Below, piece after piece: positions 42,234 through 49,146 of a stretch of 64,000 nt of DNA. Position 1 is the first letter of the stretch; the number at the start of each line of letters is the position of its first letter. Made by a program: the position numbers and the translations under genes. The stretch lies in assembly GCF_902168175.1 (NCBI RefSeq), contig NZ_CABHOU010000095.1:248001-312000 (forward strand). The letters run 5' to 3'. Source of the stretch: an uncultured Chitinophaga sp. Its GTDB lineage: Bacteria > Bacteroidota > Bacteroidia > Chitinophagales > Chitinophagaceae. The notes under the pieces are model-generated. The model did no database searches. It was not told the DNA's origin and saw only the letters and a list, made by a program, of their open reading frames with translations.

Positions 42234-43418
42234 ATGAATACTTCCCTATATAAACAGGAAATGGAGCAAGAGCTGGACAGCATACTTGCTTATTGGATGC
42301 AATACACCGTAGATCATGAGCGTGGCGGCTTTTTCGGGAAGGTAAATAATGATAATGAGGCCGATGCCCATGCAGAAAAAGGACTGGTAATGAATGCCCG
42401 CATACTGTGGGCGTTTAGTTCCGCTTTCAATCTTACGGGCACAACCGATTATCTCACTATTGCCGACCGGGCCTACGCTTATATTACTGATCATTTTATT
42501 GATACGGAACACGGAGGTGTTTACTGGAGTGTGGACGCTGAGGGTAAAATGCTGAGTGATCGTAAACAGGTGTATGGTCAGGCTTTTTGCCTGTACGCAC
42601 TGGCCGAATATTACCAGGCCACCAGCGTTCATGCTGCGCTGGAGCATGCAGTACGACTGTTTAATCTGATAGAGCAGCATAGCTTTGATCCGGAGAGGCT
42701 CGGCTATTTCGAAGCCTTTAACCGCGACTGGTCGCCTATTGACGATTTGCGACTGAGTGCTAGGGATGCCAATGAGAAAAAGACCATGAACACGCACCTG
42801 CATGTAATAGAAGCGTATGCTAACCTGTACAAGGTGTTGCCGCTGCCGCAGGTGAAAGAAAGGATAGAAGATTTGCTGGAAGTGTTCGATCAACATATTA
42901 TAGATCCGTCCACCCACCACCTGGTACTGTTCTTCGATGAAAATTGGGCTGTAAAATCACCCCTGGTGTCCTACGGGCACGATATCGAAGCCGCCTGGCT
43001 GCTGCAGGAAGCAGCGGAAATTATTGGTGAAGAGAAATGGATTACGAAAATGAAGGAATGGGCGATAAAGATAGCCGATGCAGCCGGTGAAGGCCTCGAC
43101 GACGACGATGGGCTTTGGTACGAATACGATCCCGGGGCAGACCATCTTGTCAAAGAAAAACATTCCTGGCCCCAGGCCGAAGCCATGATCGGCTTTGTAA
43201 ACGCCTGGCAGGTAAGTGGCAAAGAGAAGTATTACAAAGCATCCTACGCCAGTTGGGAGTTTGTAAAGGAATATATCAGGGATAACAAGCAGGGTGAATG
43301 GTTTTGGGGCGTTAACGACGATTACTCACCTATGGCCGGCCAGGACAAGGCCGGTTTCTGGAAATGTCCCTATCATAATAGCAGGGCTTGCATAGAGATT
43401 ATCCGTAGATTAAATTAG
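42234..43418 (+). CDS. Cellobiose 2-epimerase
   Basis: 394-aa member of the N-acylglucosamine 2-epimerase superfamily with an (alpha/alpha)6 barrel. Conserved catalytic-site stretches are NTHLHVIEAYANLYKV, YGHDIEAAWLLQEA and FWKCPYHNSRACIEI, containing the expected histidines. It converts mannobiose to mannosylglucose (and cellobiose to glucosylmannose) in the cytoplasm. That feeds the GH130 phosphorylase upstream. The 40-bp gap and shared strand indicate one operon. Confidence 0.92.
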   Translation: MNTSLYKQEMEQELDSILAYWMQYTVDHERGGFFGKVNNDNEADAHAEKGLVMNARILWAFSSAFNLTGTTDYLTIADRAYAYITDHFIDTEHGGVYWSVDAEGKMLSDRKQVYGQAFCLYALAEYYQATSVHAALEHAVRLFNLIEQHSFDPERLGYFEAFNRDWSPIDDLRLSARDANEKKTMNTHLHVIEAYANLYKVLPLPQVKERIEDLLEVFDQHIIDPSTHHLVLFFDENWAVKSPLVSYGHDIEAAWLLQEAAEIIGEEKWITKMKEWAIKIADAAGEGLDDDDGLWYEYDPGADHLVKEKHSWPQAEAMIGFVNAWQVSGKEKYYKASYASWEFVKEYIRDNKQGEWFWGVNDDYSPMAGQDKAGFWKCPYHNSRACIEIIRRLN

Positions 43419-43436
43419 TAGCAAAAATATCCACTC

Positions 43437-44111
43437 ATGAAAAAATTAATTGGGCAAATCGCATTGCTGCTGATCGTAATTACAAGTATGTCAATGGCAG
43501 TGAGGAAAAAGCAGCGTATCGTATTTTTCGGCGATTCGATTACACAGGCAGGCGTTAATCCTGGCGGTTATATTACCCGCATTCAACAGTCGCTCACCGA
43601 TAAAAAAACAGCCGATAACTATGAGCTTATTGGTGCCGGTATTGGCGGTAACAAAATTTATGATCTTTATTTAAGGATGGAAGATGATGTGCTGGCGAAG
43701 AAGCCTGATGTAGTCGTGATTTACGTTGGCATTAACGACGTATGGCACAAAAGCTCATCCGGCACGGGTACCGACCTGGATAAATTTGAGAAATTCTACA
43801 ATGCCGTTATCAAAAAACTGAAGGCGCAGAACATCAAAGTGCTGCTTTGCACGCCTTCTGTAATAGGCGAACTGAACGACTTTTCCAATCCGCAGGACGG
43901 CGACCTGAATCAGTATTCCAAAACGGTCCGCAACATTGCGCAGAAGAACAACTGCCAGCTTATCGATCTGCGTAAAGCTTTTGTAGACTACGAGGTGAAG
44001 AATAATACCGCGAACGAAGCCAAAGGCGTACTCACCACAGACAGGGTGCATCTTAACGAAAAAGGCAATCAACTGGTGGCCGACGAAATGATGAAGGCGC
44101 TGGGGCTTTAA
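43437..44111 (+). CDS. SGNH/GDSL esterase, secreted (operon member)
   Basis: 224-aa SGNH hydrolase. A short signal peptide precedes block I FFGDSITQAG (nucleophile Ser), block II GAGIGGNKIYDLYL, block III YVGINDVW and block V DRVHLNEKG (Asp-His). It starts 18 bp after the epimerase stop and precedes a terminator, so it belongs to the mannan operon. Related enzymes remove acetyl groups from glycans, so O-acetyl-mannan is a likely target; this is inference. Confidence 0.88.
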   Translation: MKKLIGQIALLLIVITSMSMAVRKKQRIVFFGDSITQAGVNPGGYITRIQQSLTDKKTADNYELIGAGIGGNKIYDLYLRMEDDVLAKKPDVVVIYVGINDVWHKSSSGTGTDLDKFEKFYNAVIKKLKAQNIKVLLCTPSVIGELNDFSNPQDGDLNQYSKTVRNIAQKNNCQLIDLRKAFVDYEVKNNTANEAKGVLTTDRVHLNEKGNQLVADEMMKALGL

Positions 44112-44133
44112 CATAGTTACTTATTTTAACACG

Positions 44134-44168
44134 GCCACTGTTGGATGTAGTTCAGCAGTGGCTTTTTT
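44134..44168 (+). terminator. Rho-independent terminator after the mannan operon
   Basis: A 10-bp stem (44134-44143 with 44153-44162, one G-T pair) with a 9-nt loop and six T. Confidence 0.85.
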
Positions 44169-44346
44169 AATTGGCCTATATATGAACATCCGCTTTATCC
44201 TCTTTTGTTTTTTCCTGCTCCCGTTTGTTAGCGCTATGGCGGAGCGAAAGAAATTTGTTGCGGCCGGGCTTGTGCAAACCATCAAGAAACAAGAGCTTTT
44301 ATAATTGGATTTTACTATTTTGGATGGCGTTAAAAGTTTGCACGTC

Positions 44347-45021
44347 ATGAAGAAAGGTATTATTACCGCATTGTTTTGCTTTGCAGCCTGGCAAATGGCC
44401 GGCGCACAGCAGGCGGTTAAAGTGGACCCGAATTACAGGCCAGGAAGTTTTGCGCTGAAGACCGGCCAGTTTCGCAGTTATCCGAATTCAACCAAAGACA
44501 TTATTTTCCTTGGTAACAGCATCACCGCCGGCACCGATTGGGCCGAGCTGCTGGGTAACCCGCTTTGCCGCAACCGTGGCATATCCGGCGATATCACCTT
44601 TGGTATCCTCGATCGCCTCGATGAAGTGACCGAAGGCCGTCCCGCCAAAGTATTCATCCTCATCGGTATTAACGATATCCAGTGGAATACACCAGATAGC
44701 ATTATCATTGAAAACTACCGGAAAATCGTTACCCGCATCAGGGCCGAATCGCCCAAAACAAAAATTTATGTACAAACGCTTTTGCCTGTAAATAATACAT
44801 TTACCCAGTTTAAGAACCACTATAACAAGGATGAGCATATTGCAGCGGTCAATGAGGGCTACCGCCAGGTCGCGGCTGCGGCAAATGCTACTGTGATAGA
44901 GCTTAACAAACCGTTCCAGGATGCGGAAGGTAGGTTGAAGAAGGAACTGACCATGGATGGTTTGCATCTGAATGCAGAGGGTTACAAGCTGTGGGCGAAG
45001 ATATTAAAGCCTTATCTCTAG
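44347..45021 (+). CDS. SGNH/GDSL esterase, secreted (second copy)
   Basis: 224-aa SGNH hydrolase. Signal peptide (ALFCFAAWQMAGAQQ), block I IFLGNSITAG (Ser in GNS instead of GDS), block II NRGISGDITFG, block III LIGINDIQW and block V MDGLHLNAEG. The start at 44347 begins the signal peptide; an in-frame ATG at 44305 does not. It has its own terminator and lies after the mannan operon's terminator, so it may be transcribed separately. Probable carbohydrate O-deacetylase, differing in subfamily from the preceding one. Confidence 0.87.
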   Translation: MKKGIITALFCFAAWQMAGAQQAVKVDPNYRPGSFALKTGQFRSYPNSTKDIIFLGNSITAGTDWAELLGNPLCRNRGISGDITFGILDRLDEVTEGRPAKVFILIGINDIQWNTPDSIIIENYRKIVTRIRAESPKTKIYVQTLLPVNNTFTQFKNHYNKDEHIAAVNEGYRQVAAAANATVIELNKPFQDAEGRLKKELTMDGLHLNAEGYKLWAKILKPYL

Positions 45022-45045
45022 ATTATCGAAAACCCGTTTTATCAG

Positions 45046-45071
45046 GCCCCGGCGTATGTCGGGGCTTTTTT
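45046..45071 (+). terminator. Rho-independent terminator after the second SGNH esterase
   Basis: An 8-bp GC-rich stem (45046-45053 with 45058-45065, one G-T pair), 4-nt loop and a run of six T. Confidence 0.88.
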
Positions 45072-45251
45072 ATGTTGTATAGTCCCTGATCCGGATAAAA
45101 TAATACCAGGTTTAAATGCCTTGCCTGTGGCGGAATACAACTTCTTTAGTACGATAATATTCTGAGTAAGTGTTATCAAATGTGTGAAAAGTACTATAAG
45201 CCCCCGGTTATTTGTGGTAACTTGCGCCCCATACTAACGGAAAAACAACAC

Positions 45252-46427
45252 ATGGTTAAAAAGAGTCTGCTCACGCTCACCCTCGGTGGTTTAGGCATAG
45301 GGATGGCGGAGTTTATGATGATGGGAGTACTGCCCGATGTGGCCCGGACGCTGACGATAACCATCCCCGAAGCTGGCCATCTTATTTCAATGTATGCCCT
45401 GGGTGTAGTAATAGGCGCCCCTTTAATGGTAGGTATTGCTGCCAGTTATCCTCCCCGGAAGGTGTTGATAGTGCTGATGTTGCTGTTCGCCTTTTTTAAT
45501 ACCATGTTCGCTATCGCGCCTAATTACGAATTGTTGCTGGTGGCCAGGCTATTTTCCGGTTTGCCGCACGGAGCTTTTTTCGGTATTGGTGCCGTGGTAG
45601 CCAGTCGCCTGGCCGATCCGGGCCGCGAGGCAAGATCAGTGTCCGTGATGTTTGCCGGGCTTACGATCGCTAATATTGCAGCGGTGCCAATTGGTACAGC
45701 CATCGGCCATCACCTGAGCTGGAGAATTTCTTTCGCCATCGTTGGTTTGCTGGCACTCGCCGCAGCGGGCAGCATCAAACGCTGGATGCCCGAATTAAAA
45801 GCTACTTCCAGTGGCAGCTTCATGGAGAACGTAAAAGCCTTTGGCAAACCCGAACCCTGGATCATTATAGGTATTTCTGCTATTGGCACCGGTGGTCTTT
45901 TCGCCTGGATCAGCTACATCGCACCACTGATGACAGAAGTTGGAAGATTCAGTGCCGATTTTGTACCCGTCATAATGATCATTGCCGGTGTAGGCATGGC
46001 CGTTGGTAACTTCCTTGGAGGGCGGCTGGCCGACAGATTTTCGCCGTTGCTTACTACAGCTATGCTGCTGGTGGCCATGATCGGTGCGCTTATCATTGTT
46101 TCCTACGTTACACAGTTTCAGGCTGCGGCTATCATAATGACTTTCATTACCGGCGCACTGGCTTTTGCTGTAATTGCTCCCATGCAAATGCTGATGATCA
46201 ATGCGGCCAAAGGCTCAGAAATGCTGGCTTCGGCGTCACTGCAGGCCAGTGCCAATATGGGGAACGCGCTGGGCGCTTACCTCGGCGGTTTGCCAATTGC
46301 TGCCGGGTATGGTTATACTTCGCCGGAATATGTGGGTGCCGGACTGGCCTTTGTGGGGGTACTGTTCTGTGTTATTCTTGCCTGGCGGGCCAATTCGCAA
46401 AAGAAAATGCAACCTTATTCAGCTTAG
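45252..46427 (+). CDS. MFS transporter, DHA1/AraJ-like
   Basis: 391-aa inner-membrane major-facilitator protein with 12 helices. The opening GGLGIGMAEFMMMGVLPDVA and the motif-A-like VGIAASYPPRKV and LFSGLPHGAFFGIGAVVAS segments are typical of AraJ/DHA1 exporters. The ATG at 45252 was chosen over one at 45180, whose extra 24 residues are unrelated to the family. Substrate unknown (sugar efflux or drug export are common in this group). It ends at a terminator. Confidence 0.88.
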   Translation: MVKKSLLTLTLGGLGIGMAEFMMMGVLPDVARTLTITIPEAGHLISMYALGVVIGAPLMVGIAASYPPRKVLIVLMLLFAFFNTMFAIAPNYELLLVARLFSGLPHGAFFGIGAVVASRLADPGREARSVSVMFAGLTIANIAAVPIGTAIGHHLSWRISFAIVGLLALAAAGSIKRWMPELKATSSGSFMENVKAFGKPEPWIIIGISAIGTGGLFAWISYIAPLMTEVGRFSADFVPVIMIIAGVGMAVGNFLGGRLADRFSPLLTTAMLLVAMIGALIIVSYVTQFQAAAIIMTFITGALAFAVIAPMQMLMINAAKGSEMLASASLQASANMGNALGAYLGGLPIAAGYGYTSPEYVGAGLAFVGVLFCVILAWRANSQKKMQPYSA

Positions 46428-46445
46428 CTAATAATAACATTATGC

Positions 46446-46481
46446 AAGGGGCGGTGTCATATATACACCGCCCTTTTCGTT
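46446..46481 (+). terminator. Rho-independent terminator after the MFS gene
   Basis: A 9-bp perfect stem (46449-46457 with 46465-46473), 7-nt loop, and T-rich tail. Confidence 0.85.
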
Positions 46482-46523
46482 TTATGTACGATCTTTACTG
46501 CCGGAATAAAAATACAGTACACC

Positions 46524-47591
46524 ATGTCGCAGTTATTCTCAGCACTTACTATAAAATCCATCACCTTCAAAAATCGTATAACCGTGTCGCCCATGTGCGA
46601 ATACTCGTCCGTAGACGGTTTCGCCAATCACTGGCATATGGTACACCTGGGTAGTCGCGCCGTTGGCGGGGCTGCGCTTATTCTGACGGAAGCGGCCGCT
46701 GTATCGCCCGAGGGACGTATTTCGCCAGACGATCTGGGGATATGGAAAGACGAACACATAGAGAAGCTTGCGGAGATCAATACTTTCCTGGAAGAGCAGG
46801 GCGCAGTGGCAGGTGTGCAACTGGCACATGCCGGCCGTAAAGCCAGCGTGGCCTCCGCCTGGAAAGGTGGAAAAGTGGTGTCGCCCATAGATGGTGGCTG
46901 GTTGCCCGTAGCGCCATCGGCTATTCCTTTTAACGAGGCCGATATACCACCGCTCGCACTGGATGTTAACGGTATCAATAAAGTAATAAGTGACTTTAAA
47001 CTTGCTGCCAAACGGGCTTTAAAGGTGGGTTTTAAGGTGATAGAATTACACGCCGCGCATGGTTATTTGCTGCACCAGTTTTTATCGCCCTTAAGTAATC
47101 AGCGAACCGATGAATATGGTGGCAGCTTCGAAAATCGTATGCGCCTGTTGCTGGAAGTAATAAAGGCTGTACAAACTGAATGGCCATCTACCCTTCCCCT
47201 GTTCGTTCGCATTTCCGCCACCGATTGGGCCGATGGTGGATGGGATGTTGATCAGTCGGTGATGCTGTGTAAAATCTTAAAAACAAAAGGTGTCGACCTG
47301 GTAGATGTATCCAGCGGTGGAATGGTGCCCGGCGTGAAAATACCTGTAGGCCCGTTGTACCAGGCGCCTTTCGCCGCGCGTGTGAAGCAGGAGGCCAATA
47401 TTGCCACTGGCGCCGTTGGACTTATCACTACCGCGCAACAGGCGGAGGAGTTAGTAGCCAATAGTTCAGCAGATCTTATTTTCATCGCCAGGGAATTATT
47501 GCGCGACCCTTATTTTGCGCTTAGAGCGGCGCATGAGTTGGGGGCGGATGTTAAATGGCCGGTGCAGTATGAGAGGGCGAAGCGGCGGTAG
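46524..47591 (+). CDS. NADH:flavin oxidoreductase, old yellow enzyme (YqjM/NamA-like)
   Basis: 355-aa FMN-dependent ene-reductase with a TIM barrel. It has the YqjM-type start region (MCEYSSVDGFANHWHMVHLGSRAVGGAALILTEA split around the active-site Cys), the HAGRKAS stretch, and HAAHGYLLHQFLSPLSNQRTD carrying the substrate-binding His pair. FMN-binding residues recur in SGGMVPG and FIARELLRDP. It reduces activated C=C bonds and may work in oxidative or electrophile stress. It is convergent with the WYL regulator (88 bp between stops). Confidence 0.9.
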   Translation: MSQLFSALTIKSITFKNRITVSPMCEYSSVDGFANHWHMVHLGSRAVGGAALILTEAAAVSPEGRISPDDLGIWKDEHIEKLAEINTFLEEQGAVAGVQLAHAGRKASVASAWKGGKVVSPIDGGWLPVAPSAIPFNEADIPPLALDVNGINKVISDFKLAAKRALKVGFKVIELHAAHGYLLHQFLSPLSNQRTDEYGGSFENRMRLLLEVIKAVQTEWPSTLPLFVRISATDWADGGWDVDQSVMLCKILKTKGVDLVDVSSGGMVPGVKIPVGPLYQAPFAARVKQEANIATGAVGLITTAQQAEELVANSSADLIFIARELLRDPYFALRAAHELGADVKWPVQYERAKRR

Positions 47592-47679
47592 TGGGCTGCT
47601 GATCAGCGTTTGGATGGGTAAATTTCGAAGAGGCTGTATCAAAGTATCGAGCAGCGGTTTTATTAAGGTGCTTTGTGAA

Positions 47680-48687
47680 TTACCGATACCGCTCCGCCGC
47701 CTTCACCAGCCGCTTCTCAATCCTTTTAGCGAGTAATACGGGCGACAGCACTTTCATACATTCTCCAAACCCCAGTATTTCCCGCTCCAATTCGAAGTTC
47801 ACCACCACCGTTATCTGGATCAGCAAACATGTGGCATCTTCCTTTAAAACTATTTGAGAGGTGTGCAATGGTTTGGTTTTTACGTAGGGCGCATGGTCGC
47901 CTGTTATCTCCAGTACCACCTTTTGCGCCTTGTCCTTTATTGTTTTGGTGACGCCCAATACATCGTCGAAATAGGTTTCGATGTCTACACCCGGAAGTAC
48001 TTCATATTTTTCTTTGGGCAGTTCCTGGAAGCTGATAATACGGTCGAGGGCCAGTGTTTGTAAGTCGTCGCGCTGTTTGGGACGCACGATCAGGAACCAG
48101 CGGTTTCGGTATTCCTTTAACAAATAAGGATGGAATATTTGATGGCTGGCCTGTTTTGCCCTGAATGATTTGTACTCGATCAGTAGTACCTGCCTGTTCA
48201 GGATGTGCTGGTACAGTGGGGCAATGTGTTCCAGGCCTTTTAAAAGGCGGTTGTTCTCAAACTGTATAAAGCTGGTGTGGTGGGTCGATTTATGAAGATT
48301 GTTTTCCAGCCGCGCGATCATCTCGCTCATTTCTTCAAAATAGCTGAAACCGTTGAATTGCTTTAAAACGCCTACGATCTCCTTCATCTTATCTACATCT
48401 ACTTCATTGATGGGCGCATTGGTAATACTATAGTTTTCGTTGTCATAGGTGTAAAATTTTTTATCCTTAACGATGATGGGTGCGTTGTAGCCAAGTTTGT
48501 CGCTGCGCATCAGTTGTATGTCCGCCTGTATCGTCCGGCGGCTCACACCGGATGTTATGCCCTCGTACTCGTACAGCACTTCCGCCACTTTCTCCATGAT
48601 TTGTTCCAGCGTCCATTTACGGTGACGCTTGCGCAGGCACTCATCAATCGTTTTATAGCGTATAAGCGCGAGTTTGTTTACAGACAT
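47680..48687 (-). CDS. WYL-domain transcriptional regulator
   Basis: 335-aa regulator with an N-terminal winged helix-turn-helix (KLALIRYKTIDECLRKRH, ISRRTIQADIQ-type segment SGVSRRTIQADIQLMR) and a WYL ligand-sensing domain in the second half (VLLIEYKSF, HPYLLKEYRNRWFLIV), followed by a C-terminal extension. WYL domains bind nucleic acid or nucleotide ligands and often control stress, DNA-damage or phage-defence genes. It is divergent from the tRNA-like RNA and TerD-like gene, which makes these its likely targets. Confidence 0.9.
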   Translation of the reverse strand: MSVNKLALIRYKTIDECLRKRHRKWTLEQIMEKVAEVLYEYEGITSGVSRRTIQADIQLMRSDKLGYNAPIIVKDKKFYTYDNENYSITNAPINEVDVDKMKEIVGVLKQFNGFSYFEEMSEMIARLENNLHKSTHHTSFIQFENNRLLKGLEHIAPLYQHILNRQVLLIEYKSFRAKQASHQIFHPYLLKEYRNRWFLIVRPKQRDDLQTLALDRIISFQELPKEKYEVLPGVDIETYFDDVLGVTKTIKDKAQKVVLEITGDHAPYVKTKPLHTSQIVLKEDATCLLIQITVVVNFELEREILGFGECMKVLSPVLLAKRIEKRLVKAAERYR

Positions 48688-48950
48688 ATGGCCGTTTTAG
48701 TTAGATAAAGGTACATATCCGAATTTAACTGCGCAATATAGCTGCGTAGTTATGAAAGAATGTGGGTGGATTTTTCTCTCAACACAGTGATGTTCAATCT
48801 ATATAAAACTTTTTTTAAATTTTTTCAAACTGCGCAGATGGGTTGCGCTGATGTGCCCGCATATTTGTGATGTCAAACGGCGGTCAGGAATTAGTTACTT
48901 CTATATCACCATTTACGGACTTACTTGTTCAATTACCGCAGTTTGCAAAT
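48688..48950. promoter_or_regulatory. Divergent promoter region with operator-like inverted repeat
   Basis: An imperfect palindrome lies at 48727-48751: AACTGCGCA at 48727-48735 and TGCGTAGTT at 48743-48751. A second copy of AACTGCGCA is at 48828-48836. The WYL regulator is a likely binder, by position only. A T-rich tract (about 48800-48825) separates the two sites. No promoter was assigned with confidence. Confidence 0.45.
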
Positions 48951-48974
48951 GAAGGCAGTAGCTCAATTGGTTAG
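48870..48974 (+). CDS. Short ORF overlapping the tRNA-like element (possible leader peptide or gene remnant)
   Basis: 34-aa ORF starting at ATG 48870 (or GTG 48867) and reading MSNGGQELVTSISPFTDLL then VQLPQFANEGSSSIG. Its stop codon TAG at 48972 lies in the D-arm of the tRNA-like RNA. Its codons for QLPQF match those at the start of the TerD-like protein (MQLPQFLRS) in the same codon register. It could be a leader peptide whose translation opens or disturbs the RNA, or the original 5' end of the downstream gene cut off by an insertion. Low confidence that it is translated. Confidence 0.3.
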   Translation: MSNGGQELVTSISPFTDLLVQLPQFANEGSSSIG

Positions 48975-49146
48975 AGCACGGAATTAAGTTTTAGCATTAT
49001 CCTTCCGGGTCAATTAAAACTTACTTCTCATAGGGATTCCGGGGTTGCTGGTTCAAATCCAGCCTGCCTTCCTTCAAAAAATATTTACGGTCAAGTATCG
49101 CTTACTTCAAATCATTAAGGAAAAAGCAATGCAATTACCGCAATTT
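48930..49146. repeat. 15-bp direct repeats flanking the tRNA-like element
   Basis: CAATTACCGCAGTTT at 48930-48944 and CAATTACCGCAATTT at 49132-49146 match at 14 of 15 bases and are 202 bp apart. A shorter match, ATTTACGG, occurs at 48911 and 49083. The repeats bracket the tRNA-like RNA and could be a target-site duplication or the ends of a duplicated segment. Confidence 0.7.
48951..49071 (+). ncRNA. tRNA-like RNA with an expanded anticodon arm
   Basis: The ends fold as a near-perfect tRNA: acceptor stem of 7 bp (48952-48958 with 49064-49070), extended to 8 by G48951-C49071; D-arm GCTC/GAGC (48961-48964 with 48974-48977); 5-nt variable loop; T-arm GCTGG/CCAGC with loop TTCAAAT (49047-49063). 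The anticodon arm is 63 nt rather than 17. It has an outer stem CGGAAT/ATTCCG (48979-48984 with 49036-49041) and an inner 9-bp hairpin TAAGTTTTA/TAAAACTTA (48985-48993 with 49015-49023). No CCA is encoded. It is too short for a group I intron. It may be an intron-bearing tRNA, a tRNA mimic or a relic. It lies on the same strand as the TerD-like gene, 57 bp before its start. Confidence 0.65.

Noticed and set aside
48985-49035. Self-splicing group I intron in the tRNA
   Set aside because: The insert is far too short for a group I core and no P/Q/R/S-like elements were seen.
48951-49071. Annotation as a normal functional tRNA gene
   Set aside because: The anticodon arm has 46 extra nucleotides, so no normal anticodon loop forms without processing.
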